A stretch of DNA of 64,000 nucleotides from Yoonia sp. (GCF_017854565.1 NZ_JAFMHJ010000005.1:34500-98499); one strand, 5' to 3'. Positions 8,018 to 17,558 are shown, numbered from the stretch's first letter. A program made the numbers and translations. The notes: a model not told the origin generated them from the sequence alone.

Positions 8018-9639
8018 ACCCCAAGCCCGCGCAATACTTTGGGCAATGCCTCGGGCAGATCCTCCGCGATCAACCCCGGCCCGAAACCAAGGGCACATTC
8101 GGTGTGCAGCCATGCGCCGGTTTCAGCGGCTTGCATCGGGGAAAACCCCCGCGCCAGCAATCCGGTGATGAAACCCGCCAGAACATCGCCTGATCCGGCC
8201 GTCGCCAGCCAAGGGGCCGCTCGGTCATATACAGATGCATTGATGCGGCAGCGCCCACCGGTATCCGCGATCACGGTGTCGGGGCCTTTGAACAAAACGG
8301 TACACCCTGCCCGCTTCGCCGCGTCCCGCGTCGCATCCACCTTGGAATAGGCGGGGCCGCTGGTGGCAGGCGCGTCCAGCTTTGCCGCGATATCAGGAAA
8401 CAGCCGCGCAAATTCCCCCGCATGGGGGGTCAGGATGCAGCGGTCATGCAAGGCCCCAAACAGCGCCGCATCCCCCGCCAGCAAAGTCAGCGCATCCGCA
8501 TCAAGGACCGTAGGGCGGGGTTCATCCCCGCCAAGGGCAGCGGCCACCAACGCCGCCTCCCGCTCACCCGTCCCCAACCCCGGCCCAAGGCAAAGCGCAT
8601 TGATCCGCTTGTCCGCCAACACCTCTGCCAAGTCATCCGCACCCTTCACCTTGCGCAACATGATCGCATTCAACTGCGCCGCATTTTCGATCAGCGCCGC
8701 AGGCGGGCAGCCGACAGTCACAGCCCCTGCCCCAACGCGCAAGGTTCCCCGCGCCGCAAGACGGGCGGCACCGCCCTTGCCCACACCGCCCGACAGGATG
8801 AGGGCGTGACCGTGGGAATATTTGTGGCCCTGCCACTTGCTCACGCCAGCATGCGACTGAACCAAACGCGCCGCTTCATTCTGCTGCTTGGCGTTGTTAT
8901 TCAGGCCGATATCAACAATGGCCAGCCGACCGCAGTGGCGCGGACCCTGGTCCAGATAGTGACCCAGCTTGGTCCGGTGAAACGTCACCGTCAGATCCGC
9001 CGCAGCCATTGCAGCCGGTCCACCACGCCGGATCGCACCAACATCCGTCCCGTCATCCTGCAATGGCCTGCCGCTGTCCGCACATAATCCAGTCGGCACA
9101 TCGACGGCGACGACCGGCGGCTTATTCTGCCGTAGCCGGTCCGCAAGTGGCAACCCACCACCAGCATCCACGCAATCACACAGCTCTCGCAGCATGCGAC
9201 CCAATCCATCCGGCGGGCGAAAAAGGCCTGTTCCGAACAGTGCGTCCACCATCAGGGACGCCCCGCTTACGGCCGCCATAGCAGCGTCGGTCAGGGGTTC
9301 CGCATTACCCCACCGCTCATAATTCACCCGCGCATCCGGCGGCAGCTTCCCGGCATCGCCATAAAGATACACCGCCACCTCCCACCCGGCCTGCTTCAAC
9401 AGCCGCGCCACGACAAACCCGTCGCCGCCATTGTTCCCCGGCCCGCACAGCACCACCGCCCGGCGGCGTCCGGCATCCGAACCCGGCGATTGCTCCGTCA
9501 ACTCCGGCCATTCCCGGAAAATCGCATCGACCACGCCCCGCCCGGCCCGCTCCATCAACTCCAGCCCGGTCACCTGACCGGACGCAATCGCAGCCTGTTC
9601 GATGGCGCGCATTTGGGCAGCGGTCAGCAGTTCGGTCAT
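7978..9639 (-). CDS. nnr: Bifunctional NAD(P)HX epimerase/dehydratase
   Basis: A 553-residue repair enzyme for hydrated NADH and NADPH. The N-terminal YjeF_N domain (residues 1-230, with CGPGNNGGDGFVVAR) epimerises NAD(P)HX. The C-terminal ribokinase-like domain (about 250-545, with the GSGDVLAGFITGLLA signature) dehydrates S-NAD(P)HX using ADP or ATP. Both catalytic signatures are intact and length is normal for the fused form. It is often found beside glnB-glnA in alphaproteobacteria, and here it is divergent from glnB. Its 3' end overlaps the Hint gene by 40 bp. Confidence 0.95.
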   Translation of the reverse strand: MTELLTAAQMRAIEQAAIASGQVTGLELMERAGRGVVDAIFREWPELTEQSPGSDAGRRRAVVLCGPGNNGGDGFVVARLLKQAGWEVAVYLYGDAGKLPPDARVNYERWGNAEPLTDAAMAAVSGASLMVDALFGTGLFRPPDGLGRMLRELCDCVDAGGGLPLADRLRQNKPPVVAVDVPTGLCADSGRPLQDDGTDVGAIRRGGPAAMAAADLTVTFHRTKLGHYLDQGPRHCGRLAIVDIGLNNNAKQQNEAARLVQSHAGVSKWQGHKYSHGHALILSGGVGKGGAARLAARGTLRVGAGAVTVGCPPAALIENAAQLNAIMLRKVKGADDLAEVLADKRINALCLGPGLGTGEREAALVAAALGGDEPRPTVLDADALTLLAGDAALFGALHDRCILTPHAGEFARLFPDIAAKLDAPATSGPAYSKVDATRDAAKRAGCTVLFKGPDTVIADTGGRCRINASVYDRAAPWLATAGSGDVLAGFITGLLARGFSPMQAAETGAWLHTECALGFGPGLIAEDLPEALPKVLRGLGVQAAAATSSTPSA

Positions 9640-9778
9640 CGTTTCAGCACCTCAGGTTCGCCATTCGCATGATAAAGCGCCATTATGCACAAAATTTAGG
9701 CAAACACTGCGCTTTCCCCTTGCAAGCCCATCCTAAGGGTCGGCCACGAATTGTCCCGATGCAAGAGAAATGGTCTGA

Positions 9779-10153
<375 letters not shown>

Positions 10154-10186
10154 TCCGTAAAATTTGCTAAAAAAGGGACATCCCAT

Positions 10187-11593
10187 ATGGACAATCAAGC
10201 TGTTCTAAAACTGATCAAAGACGAGGACGTCGATTACGTCGACATCCGCTTTACCGACCCCCGCGGCAAACTGCAGCACGTTACTGTCGTGTCTGACCTT
10301 GTCGACGAAGATTTCCTCGAAGAAGGCTTTATGTTTGATGGCTCGTCCATCGCTGGCTGGAAATCCATCGACCAGTCCGACATGAAGCTGATGCTAGATC
10401 CATCAAGCGTTTATATCGACCCGTTTTATGCCGAAAAAACCATCTGCATTCACTGCAACGTGGTCGAGCCGGACACGATGGAACCCTACGACCGTGACCC
10501 GCGCGGCACCGCCGTCAAAGCCGAGGAATACCTCAAGGCGTCCGGCATTGGTGACACCGCGTATTTCGGCCCCGAAGCTGAATTCTTTGTCTTCGATGAC
10601 GTGCGTTTTCAGGTGTCCATGAACAAAGTGTCGTTCCAGGTTGATGCCATCGACGGCGCGTGGAACAGCGACACCGAATACGAAATGGGCAACACGGGCC
10701 ACCGTCCCGGTATCAAGGGCGGCTATTTCCCCGTGAACCCGATCGACGATGCACAAGACATGCGCGGCGAAATGCTTTCCACCATGAAGCGCATGGGTAT
10801 GAAGGTCGACAAGCACCACCACGAAGTGGCGTCTTGCCAGCACGAATTGGGCCTGATTTTCGGCACGCTGACAAAGCAGGCCGATGAGATCCAGAAGTAC
10901 AAATATGTGATCCACAACGTCGCACAGGCCTACGGCAAATCCGCAACTTTCATGCCAAAGCCGATCTCGGGTGACAACGGCACCGGTATGCACGTGAACA
11001 TGTCGATCTGGAAAGATGGCAAGCCTTTGTTCTCCGGCGACAAATACGCCGACCTGAGCCAAGAGGCGCTGTATTTCATCGGTGGCATCCTCAAGCACGC
11101 CAAGGCGCTGAACGCGATCACGAACCCAGCGACCAACAGCTACAAACGCCTGATCCCCGGTTTCGAAGCCCCCGTTCTGCGCGCATATTCTGCACGTAAC
11201 CGGTCGGGTTGTGTCCGTATCCCATGGGCCGAATCCCCCAAGGCCAAGCGCGTCGAGGCACGCTTCCCCGATCCAGCTGCAAACCCGTACCTGTGCTTTG
11301 CAGCCCTGCTGATGGCTGGCCTTGACGGCATCAAGAACAAGATCGACCCCGGTCCGTCATCCGACAAGGACCTGTACGATCTGCCACCAGAAGAGCTGGC
11401 GGCAATCCCAACGGTCTGCGGTTCGCTCCGCGAGGCGTTGGAAGCGCTGGAAGCAGATCATGAATTCCTTCTGGCTGGTGACGTGTTCACCAAATCCCAG
11501 CTCGAAGGTTACATGGAGCTGAAATGGGAAGAAGTGTACGCCTACGAGCACACACCACACCCGATCGAATACAAGATGTACTACAGCTGCTAA
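10187..11593 (+). CDS. glnA: Type I glutamine synthetase
   Basis: A 468-residue dodecameric enzyme making glutamine from glutamate, ammonia and ATP. Visible signatures include FDGSSIAGW near residue 50, the ATP-binding [14 protein letters not shown] block, the glutamate loop NRSGCVRIP, and the adenylylation site DLYDLPPEE near residue 397. These indicate a GlnE-regulated GSI-beta enzyme. It is co-transcribed with glnB and followed by a strong terminator. Confidence 0.98.
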   Translation: MDNQAVLKLIKDEDVDYVDIRFTDPRGKLQHVTVVSDLVDEDFLEEGFMFDGSSIAGWKSIDQSDMKLMLDPSSVYIDPFYAEKTICIHCNVVEPDTMEPYDRDPRGTAVKAEEYLKASGIGDTAYFGPEAEFFVFDDVRFQVSMNKVSFQVDAIDGAWNSDTEYEMGNTGHRPGIKGGYFPVNPIDDAQDMRGEMLSTMKRMGMKVDKHHHEVASCQHELGLIFGTLTKQADEIQKYKYVIHNVAQAYGKSATFMPKPISGDNGTGMHVNMSIWKDGKPLFSGDKYADLSQEALYFIGGILKHAKALNAITNPATNSYKRLIPGFEAPVLRAYSARNRSGCVRIPWAESPKAKRVEARFPDPAANPYLCFAALLMAGLDGIKNKIDPGPSSDKDLYDLPPEELAAIPTVCGSLREALEALEADHEFLLAGDVFTKSQLEGYMELKWEEVYAYEHTPHPIEYKMYYSC

Positions 11594-11616
11594 GCCGCCA
11601 AAGACGCTGAGTTATC

Positions 11617-11650
11617 AAGGGGCGCCAGCAATGGTGCCCCTTCTTTTTTA
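11617..11650 (+). terminator. Rho-independent terminator after glnA
   Basis: AAGGGGCGCC pairs with GGTGCCCCTT over a 6-nt loop (one G-T pair) and leads into a T-rich tract. Confidence 0.9.
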
Positions 11651-11779
11651 AACCGTATCGCAGCCCTTTATTCGCCAAAACGGCGAATTGAATTTCGATT
11701 GCTCACATCATGGCGCTTTGACGCATTCAAAGGTGTGAAGTGGCTTGCAAAATCACGACCATCACCATGGTCAAAAATC

Positions 11780-12098
11780 ATACACCTCAAAAAATCAGCG
11801 TTATTAACAGCGAGACCGGCAAGAGGCGCATTCTGGGCCTCGGGCAGCGCCGCGAACCCCAATCTCGATATTCGCGGGATGATCAGCAACGGTGACGCCA
11901 CCCCATTTTATCCGCATCAGGCGGCACAACACCGGTCAGTGGATACTGCTCTGGCAGCACGATCAGCACATTTATCAGGGCACCAACCTCAGTAGCGGCC
12001 AATGCGTGACACAGGAATCAAAAGTAGACGGTCGGCACGATCTCGTTGTCGCAGACTGCGGGATTGGCTTGGTTTCCAGAGCGTCGCCCACTGCCTGA
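11780..12098 (+). pseudogene. Possible frameshifted remnant of a small secreted protein gene
   Basis: The roughly 570-bp gap between glnA and the hydrolase-OsmC gene holds no intact gene that I can support. One frame up to about 11905 reads like a decayed signal peptide (KKSALLTA, then GAFWASGSAA) followed by NPNLDIRGMISNGDA. A second frame, open from a GTG at 11892 to 12098, continues with HNTGQWILLWQHDQHIYQG and a DGRHDLVVADCGIG segment that looks like real protein. Joining them needs a one-base shift near the C-rich run at 11897-11905, and no good start codon or ribosome-binding site remains. An active short GTG-initiated gene is the alternative. Confidence 0.35.
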
Positions 12099-12224
12099 TC
12101 GTCAGGGTCGTGCCCGGCGGCCTGCATCGCGGGGCGTCCGACGACCATCACTCTTTCGCCACATCCCTTGCAACCCCGACCCAGCCGCGCAACCTTCGGG
12201 GCAAACGCAATCAAAGGGACCCCA

Positions 12225-13430
12225 ATGCCAACTGAAAAACTTACCTTTATCGGCCACGCAGGCGACACGCTTGCCGCGCGCCTTGATCTGCCGATTGGTC
12301 CCCATCTGGCCACAGCCCTTTTCGCCCATTGCTTCACCTGCTCCAAAGACATCACCGCCGCGCGCAGGATCGCCGCGCGTCTGGCGTCCATGGGAATAGC
12401 GGTGCTGCGGTTCGACTTCACCGGTCTGGGCCATTCCGAGGGCGAGTTCGAGAATACCAGCTTTTCATCCAACGTCGAAGATTTGCTGGCAGCCTGCGCC
12501 GCATTGGGCGCGCGCGGCATGGCGCCCGCGTTGGTCATCGGTCATTCGCTGGGCGGGGCTGCCGTTCTCAAGGCGGTGCCACAGATGCCATCGGTCAAAG
12601 CCGTGGTAACCATCGGCGCGCCCTTTGATCCCGGCCATGTGACGCATAATTTCACCGATGCGATCCCGCAAATTCTTGATCAGGGCGTTGCCGAAGTATC
12701 GCTGGGCGGGCGGCCGTTCCGGATTGGCAAAGGCTTTATCGAAGATATCTCGGGTGCGGCCCTCACCGCGTCGATCGCAAGGCTGGGGGCGGCTTTGCTG
12801 GTGCTGCACGCACCGCGCGATGCGACCGTCGGCATCGAAAATGCCTCGCAGATTTTCATGGCGGCCAAACACCCCAAAAGCTTTGTGACATTGGATGATG
12901 CCGATCACCTTATCACCCGCTCCGCGGATGCCGAATATGCCGCCGATGTCATTGCCGCATGGTCCAAACGGTATCTCGCGCTGGAACAACCCCAAAAGCC
13001 CGCAGCGGCCCCCGAAGGCGTGATGCGCGTCACCGAGGCGGACCCGAAGGGGTTTTTGCAAGACATCCAGTCCGGCCCACATCACCTGCTCGCGGATGAG
13101 CCGACACAATACGGCGGCACCAACAAGGGGCTGTCGCCCTATGGGCTTGTCTCGGCCGGGCTTGGTGCCTGCACGTCGATGACGATCCGCATGTATGCCA
13201 GACGCAAGGACTGGCCCCTGGACAGCGTCAGCGTCGATATCACCCACGCCAAAGCCCACGCCATGGACGCGGCCGATCCGGGTGCCAAGGTGGACCAGTT
13301 TGATCGCGTGATCCGGCTAGCAGGGGATTTGACCGCTGAACAGCGCGCCAAGCTGCTGGAAATTGCAGACAAATGCCCCGTCCACCGCACGCTCGAGCGG
13401 ACATCGCAGGTGACGACAACATTGGCATAA
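12225..13430 (+). CDS. Alpha/beta hydrolase-OsmC fusion protein
   Basis: A 401-residue two-domain protein. Residues 1-250 are an alpha/beta hydrolase with GHSLGG (nucleophile Ser108), Asp199 in PRD and His228 in DADH as the likely triad. Residues 265-401 are an OsmC/Ohr-type peroxiredoxin domain with the paired redox Cys at 316 (GACTS) and 384 (KCPVH). Such fusions are known in several proteobacteria. Reduction of organic (perhaps lipid) hydroperoxides with release of the acyl group is a reasonable inference, with substrate unknown. The start at 12225 has AAAGGGA before it and removes a non-conserved 19-residue extension. It is monocistronic. Confidence 0.9.
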   Translation: MPTEKLTFIGHAGDTLAARLDLPIGPHLATALFAHCFTCSKDITAARRIAARLASMGIAVLRFDFTGLGHSEGEFENTSFSSNVEDLLAACAALGARGMAPALVIGHSLGGAAVLKAVPQMPSVKAVVTIGAPFDPGHVTHNFTDAIPQILDQGVAEVSLGGRPFRIGKGFIEDISGAALTASIARLGAALLVLHAPRDATVGIENASQIFMAAKHPKSFVTLDDADHLITRSADAEYAADVIAAWSKRYLALEQPQKPAAAPEGVMRVTEADPKGFLQDIQSGPHHLLADEPTQYGGTNKGLSPYGLVSAGLGACTSMTIRMYARRKDWPLDSVSVDITHAKAHAMDAADPGAKVDQFDRVIRLAGDLTAEQRAKLLEIADKCPVHRTLERTSQVTTTLA

Positions 13431-13452
13431 CCGTCAGGCCGACAAAAAAAAA

Positions 13453-13477
13453 GCGCCGCTAAATGCGGCGCCTTTAC
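13453..13477. terminator. Terminator between hydrolase-OsmC and bioY
   Basis: GCGCCGC pairs with GCGGCGC over a TAAAT loop. A run of nine A precedes it and CTTT follows. It lies between convergent stop codons and can act both ways. Confidence 0.8.
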
Positions 13478-13495
13478 GTAAAAGATGCGGATCGC

Positions 13496-14101
13496 TTATT
13501 TGCGGGCGTCACCGATCAGCTTCCACAGACCGGGCACCAGCAGCGCCGCAACGCCCAGCTTGAGCAGGTCACCAAGCAGGAATGGTGTCAGGCCCCATGC
13601 CAAAAGCGGCTTGTCCCAACCGTAAAGCACACCCAGCCATGCCAGACCCGGCAGATAAATCAGCGCATTGCCGATCAGCATCGCCAGCGCCATCATCACG
13701 ACCGATCGGTCCCAGCCGGCACGTGCCGCCCAGCCCAGCGCCAGCGTGGCCAGAACATAGCCCAGCAGATAACCGCCGGTGCTGCCCATCATATAGCTCA
13801 CACCGTTCAGATCGGCGGTCGAGCTTTGAAAGATGTCAAAGCCCAGCATCCCGACAATCATGTAGCCCAGAATCGTGGTCAGGCCCAACCGCGGCCCATA
13901 GGCAGCCCCGATCGAAAGAACGGCGAATGTGCCCATGCTGATGGCGACGGGGCTGCCGGGGACCGGCACCTTGATCTTGGCGAAAACCGCCAGCGCGGCG
14001 ATGCCAAGCACCACCATCGCTACCTGCTTGACGCGCAGGGCGGTACCTTGCGATGGGCCAAAAGCCTCGGTCAGGACTGTGTCGTTTCGTGCGAGGGCCA
14101 T
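13496..14101 (-). CDS. bioY: Biotin transporter substrate-binding protein BioY
   Basis: A 201-residue S-component of an ECF-type biotin transporter, with six membrane segments. Typical features are the VPVPGSPVAISMGTFAVL stretch in the first third, GSTGGYLLGY in the middle and a GDLLKLGVAALL end. No bioM or bioN lies nearby, so it may act alone, as reported for some solitary BioY proteins, or use shared energising subunits. An AT-rich TTAATTAATT (14118-14127) lies just upstream in the promoter zone. No match to the BioR palindrome TTATMKATAA was found. Confidence 0.93.
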   Translation of the reverse strand: MALARNDTVLTEAFGPSQGTALRVKQVAMVVLGIAALAVFAKIKVPVPGSPVAISMGTFAVLSIGAAYGPRLGLTTILGYMIVGMLGFDIFQSSTADLNGVSYMMGSTGGYLLGYVLATLALGWAARAGWDRSVVMMALAMLIGNALIYLPGLAWLGVLYGWDKPLLAWGLTPFLLGDLLKLGVAALLVPGLWKLIGDARK

Positions 14102-14193
14102 GTGCCGCTCTCCCCTGTTAATTAATTTCGTGTGCTTTTATTGCCCGAGCCGGGGTCAGGTGCAAGTGACATGGTGTGGCGTGCCCCGTGGAG

Positions 14194-14216
14194 GGTGGGT
14201 TAAAACCCACCTTACG
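14194..14216. repeat. Dispersed palindromic repeat, copy 1
   Basis: The palindrome GGTGGGTTAAAACCCACC plus a CTTACG flank. The whole 23 bp recurs exactly, in inverse orientation, at 37362-37384. Here it supplies the TAA stop codon of the DUF6314 gene. It may also act as a transcript-end hairpin. Confidence 0.8.
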
Positions 14217-14643
14217 GTGCATAAACCGACACGGATGAATAATCCTTGCGCGGTCCGGTCACCACCCAGGTTGCCTGCCACTCCGGCCAGCGTGTAAAAT
14301 CATAGCGCACCGTATAGAAATCTGCGCCACATGGATGATCGGTGCCTGCGGCATGGCCTGCCGGGGCAAAGCTGTGAAAGGCGGCGCCATCGGCAAAGGT
14401 CACTGCAACGCGGTCATCGGCGAACTGCCAAAAATAGCTGCGCGTCGCGGCCAGCACCGGACCGTGACCCAGACGCAGCTGGCCTGTTTCGGTGTACTTC
14501 AGGCGGCCCTGCCCTGCGTCCGCAAAATGCGCGGTACCGGTCAGCTGCCCGTCCTGCCCCGTCAGCCGGTCCGCAATCATGCGCCGCAATTGCCAACCAC
14601 CCGCAAAATCGCCAGAGGTCCGATGCGGCACAGTGATCTTCAT
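14212..14643 (-). CDS. DUF6314 family protein
   Basis: A 143-residue soluble protein resembling the uncharacterised DUF6314 family. Its length, the ADRLTGQDGQLTGTAHF opening and the late FYTVRYDF and WVVTGPRKDY segments suggest a lipocalin-like beta fold. No catalytic motif is visible. The start at 14643 is behind GGGAGA; a longer frame to 14706 overlaps the purB promoter region and looks spurious. It is divergent from purB. Its stop codon lies inside a dispersed palindromic repeat. Confidence 0.7.
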   Translation of the reverse strand: MKITVPHRTSGDFAGGWQLRRMIADRLTGQDGQLTGTAHFADAGQGRLKYTETGQLRLGHGPVLAATRSYFWQFADDRVAVTFADGAAFHSFAPAGHAAGTDHPCGADFYTVRYDFTRWPEWQATWVVTGPRKDYSSVSVYAP

Positions 14644-14725
14644 GTCATCTCTCCCTTGAGGCTCGGGGCCTGTCTCTTTATGACGCAGGGGAAATCCGCT
14701 GCCCACCCTTCATAAAGGTTTGCCC

Positions 14726-16033
14726 ATGATCCCGCGTTATTCCCGTCCCGAAATGGTTGCCATCTGGTCACCTGAAACAAAATTCCGTATCTGGTACGAG
14801 ATCGAAGCGCACGCCTGTGACGCTCAGGCTGCCATCGGCGTGATCCCCAAAGCAAACGCCGAAGCCGTCTGGAAAGCCAAGGACGTGACTTTTGACGTGG
14901 CGCGGATTGACGAAATCGAAGCGGTCACCAAACACGACGTCATCGCCTTTCTGACCCATTTGGCCGAACATATCGGGTCCGATGATGCGCGGTTCGTGCA
15001 TCAGGGCATGACATCGTCCGACGTGCTGGACACCACGCTGAACGTGCAACTGGTCCGTGCGGCTGACCTGCTGCTGGCTGGCATGGACCGTGTACTGGCC
15101 GCCCTCAAGACCCGCGCCTTTGAACACAAGGACACCGTCCGCATCGGTCGCAGTCACGGTATTCACGCCGAACCCACGACGATGGGTCTGACCTTTGCCC
15201 GATTCTATGCCGAAATGGACCGGGGTCGCACCCGTTTGATGACAGCACGGGCCGAAATTGCCACGGGCGCGATTTCCGGCGCGGTTGGCACATTCGCCAA
15301 TATCGACCCCTCCGTCGAGGAACACGTCTGCGCGCAACTGGGCCTGACACCCGAACCGATCAGCACCCAGGTGATTCCCCGCGACCGCCATGCGATGTTC
15401 TTTGCCACCTTGGGCGTCATCGCATCCAGCATCGAAAACATAGCGACCGAGTTTCGCCATATGCAGCGCACAGAAGTGCTGGAGGCCGAAGAATTCTTTA
15501 GCCCCGGCCAAAAAGGCAGCTCGGCGATGCCGCACAAGCGTAACCCGGTACTGACCGAAAACCTGACCGGCCTCGCGCGTCTGGTCCGCATGTCGGTCGT
15601 GCCCGCAATGGAAAACGTCGCGCTTTGGCATGAACGCGATATCAGCCATTCGTCCGTCGAACGCGCGATTGGCCCCGATACCACGGTCACGTTGGATTTT
15701 GCCCTGCACCGGCTTGCCGGTGTGGTTGAACAGCTCGTGATCTATCCCGACAACATGCTGGCCAACATGAACAAATTCCGTGGCCTGGTGATGTCGCAGC
15801 GCGTGCTTCTGGCGCTGACGCAGGCTGGCGTCAGCCGCGAAGATGCCTACCGTCTGGTGCAGCGCAACGCGATGAAAGTCTGGGAAAAGGGTGCAGATTT
15901 CAAAACCGAATTGCTGGCTGACGATGATGTCCTCAAGGCGCTTTCGGCTGCTGAAATCGAAGAAAAGTTCGATCTTGGCTATCACACAAAGCATGTTGAT
16001 ACGATTTTCGCACGGGTTTTCGGCGCAAGCTAA
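14726..16033 (+). CDS. purB: Adenylosuccinate lyase
   Basis: A 435-residue enzyme of the fumarase/aspartase superfamily. It splits SAICAR and adenylosuccinate in purine synthesis, releasing fumarate. The signature GSSAMPHKRNP spans residues 264-274, and catalytic-region motifs TSSDVLDT (about 96-103) and GRSHGIHAEP (141-150) are intact. The ATG start MIPRYSRPEM is chosen over a TTG two codons upstream. It is transcribed alone and converges on luxI across a stem-loop. Confidence 0.97.
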   Translation: MIPRYSRPEMVAIWSPETKFRIWYEIEAHACDAQAAIGVIPKANAEAVWKAKDVTFDVARIDEIEAVTKHDVIAFLTHLAEHIGSDDARFVHQGMTSSDVLDTTLNVQLVRAADLLLAGMDRVLAALKTRAFEHKDTVRIGRSHGIHAEPTTMGLTFARFYAEMDRGRTRLMTARAEIATGAISGAVGTFANIDPSVEEHVCAQLGLTPEPISTQVIPRDRHAMFFATLGVIASSIENIATEFRHMQRTEVLEAEEFFSPGQKGSSAMPHKRNPVLTENLTGLARLVRMSVVPAMENVALWHERDISHSSVERAIGPDTTVTLDFALHRLAGVVEQLVIYPDNMLANMNKFRGLVMSQRVLLALTQAGVSREDAYRLVQRNAMKVWEKGADFKTELLADDDVLKALSAAEIEEKFDLGYHTKHVDTIFARVFGAS

Positions 16034-16043
16034 GCGCGCGGTG

Positions 16044-16078
16044 TGACCGATTGGCAGCGCTCTGCAGCCAACCGGTCA
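16044..16078. terminator. Stem-loop between purB and luxI
   Basis: TGACCG-A-TTGGC pairs with GCCAA-C-CGGTCA around an 11-nt loop, with a single internal A/C mismatch. It sits between convergent stops. There is no T-run, so the strength is uncertain. Confidence 0.6.
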
Positions 16079-16089
16079 CCGCCCTGACA

Positions 16090-16779
16090 TCAAATCACCG
16101 ATGGCGCATGGACGGGCTGGGGCTGCGACAAGTGCGTGGCCTTGGCTGCATGTGCCGCCTTTGCGACTGCAGAAATTTTGGCGACCAGAGGCATCTTGCG
16201 CTCGGCAGGCATGCTCATCGCGACATAGCGGCGTCCGTCGTGCGCATTGACATAAGGCTCGCCGATCAGATGCGCACCGTAGCCGATTTGCCGTAATGTC
16301 CGCGCAAAGGAAGGTGGGCAAAGCGCCATGATCTCGGTTGCGCCTTTTGATTTTGCCTCGTCAACGACCCCATCTAGAATCAGTGACAGGCAAAGCGAGC
16401 GATCGGCCTGTGTCGTCACTTCATCGGAAATTACCACACGGGTCGCTTCCCAGACATTCGGCGATACGGCGACCTTGTTGATAATCGTCGATGGAATGCC
16501 ACCCAGTTTGCCGGCAACGGCATCGCGCAGCATATAGGTATGTGATCCCCAGGTCGCGGTTGTCGGCATCGCGCGGATACCCGCAATCACCCGACCCTTG
16601 CGCAGAACAAGTGAATAAAAGGCCGTTGGGTTGTCATATTGGTCCATTTCCACATCATCATCGTGGGGAATGTCCCATCCAAGTTGATCAACAAAGAACC
16701 GTTTCCTTAGACCCAGAAAGTCATAGAAGGCCGATCCATACTGGTGAAGTTGTGCTAGGTTGAAAGAAATATGGTTCAT
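16090..16779 (-). CDS. luxI: Acyl-homoserine lactone synthase (LuxI family)
   Basis: A 229-residue autoinducer synthase that would make an N-acyl-homoserine lactone from S-adenosylmethionine and an acyl-ACP or acyl-CoA. All family-invariant residues are in place: R25, F29, W35, D46, D49, R69, E111 and R114. The C-terminus has a roughly 25-residue Ala/His/Pro-rich extension beyond the usual core. The acyl chain cannot be predicted. It lies downstream of luxR on the same strand (122-bp gap), with an inverted repeat in the gap that is a likely receptor operator. Confidence 0.95.
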   Translation of the reverse strand: MNHISFNLAQLHQYGSAFYDFLGLRKRFFVDQLGWDIPHDDDVEMDQYDNPTAFYSLVLRKGRVIAGIRAMPTTATWGSHTYMLRDAVAGKLGGIPSTIINKVAVSPNVWEATRVVISDEVTTQADRSLCLSLILDGVVDEAKSKGATEIMALCPPSFARTLRQIGYGAHLIGEPYVNAHDGRRYVAMSMPAERKMPLVAKISAVAKAAHAAKATHLSQPQPVHAPSVI

Positions 16780-16834
16780 TTAATTTTAATTCTCCAATTC
16801 GAGGCGAACGGAAGCTCGCGTTACATCTGTCGAT

Positions 16835-16853
16835 TGTCGTCTTTACCACGACA
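16835..16853. promoter_or_regulatory. Candidate lux-box upstream of luxI
   Basis: A perfect inverted repeat TGTCGT-N7-ACGACA (19 bp) centred about 65 bp upstream of the luxI start. Size, symmetry and position fit a LuxR-type operator for autoinduction, although the sequence differs from the classical Vibrio box. The left arm and spacer (TTGTCGTCTTT) recur at 17548-17558, between luxR and the HTH-less gene. Confidence 0.6.
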
Positions 16854-16901
16854 GTTCAAATTAGCGCGAAAATTTACGAGAAAATCAATTAAAATGGCGT
16901 G

Positions 16902-17510
16902 TTATATCAGCCCGTATTGACTGGCCAAGGTGGCCGCCTGCGTGCCGGTCTTGGCCCCCAGCTTCAATTTGGCGTTCTTCAGGCGTTGTTTGACTGCGCC
17001 TTCGCTGACACCAAGCTCGTGCGCGATTTCTTTCAGTCGCTTGCCTTCCTTGACCATACCCAATGCCTCAAGCTCGGCGCGCGTCAGATTGGTCGGCGGC
17101 GCGGTCTCGTTGTGCCTTCGGGTCAAAAACGCCCTAAGCAGTTTCACCTCAAGGTCTGTGTACTCGCGGTCGGACCGGGCAAATGATGCAAACGAACGCT
17201 GCGTATCAGCTCCGGTGTTGAGGATGGAAACCGTCACGCCAAATCTCAGACCGAAAGTTTGGGCCTGTGCGATAATGCGTTTGGGGTCATCCATGGGCAA
17301 GGCACTCCAACGGCAGGCACCCACGTGGCTATAGGCCCACCTGACCACCGGATCAAAAAGCATAAATCGGTTGTTCGTATAGTGCTCAATCCACTCCACA
17401 GGAAGCGCATTGACCTCTTCCATCGGAAACGCGAACCCGATCCGCAAGGCGATGTAATGCCCCGACGGAGCAAGCTGCTCAATCTCCTTTGGACCCAGAA
17501 GTCCCGACAT
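16902..17510 (-). CDS. luxR: LuxR family AHL-responsive transcription factor
   Basis: A 202-residue quorum-sensing regulator. The N-terminal autoinducer-binding domain holds the ligand-pocket set W40, Y44, D53, P54 and W68. Residues 141-200 are a LuxR-type helix-turn-helix (NLTRAELEAL through LKEIAHELGVSEGAVKQRL). It is somewhat shorter than the usual 230-250 aa. It sits upstream of luxI on the same strand and is divergent from an HTH-less homologue. Autoregulation of luxI through the 16835 repeat is inferred. Confidence 0.93.
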   Translation of the reverse strand: MSGLLGPKEIEQLAPSGHYIALRIGFAFPMEEVNALPVEWIEHYTNNRFMLFDPVVRWAYSHVGACRWSALPMDDPKRIIAQAQTFGLRFGVTVSILNTGADTQRSFASFARSDREYTDLEVKLLRAFLTRRHNETAPPTNLTRAELEALGMVKEGKRLKEIAHELGVSEGAVKQRLKNAKLKLGAKTGTQAATLASQYGLI

Positions 17511-17547
17511 CTATCTAACCTCTAGGCTATCCATGAATATAAAAGCC

Positions 17548-17558
17548 TTGTCGTCTTT
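17548..17558 (+). promoter_or_regulatory. Half-site matching the luxI upstream repeat
   Basis: TTGTCGTCTTT here is identical to 16834-16844 in front of luxI. It lies in the divergent luxR/HTH-less promoter region, and the right half is degenerate (GTTACA). A weaker receptor-binding site is possible. Confidence 0.4.

Noticed and set aside
10403..11098. 231-codon open frame antisense to glnA
   Set aside because: Shadow of glnA with no protein-like features.
13496..14130. BioR operator at bioY
   Set aside because: No TTATMKATAA-type palindrome was seen in the upstream region; only an AT-rich TTAATTAATT.
14768..15994. 408-codon open frame antisense to purB
   Set aside because: Shadow of purB; no recognisable domain or ribosome-binding site.
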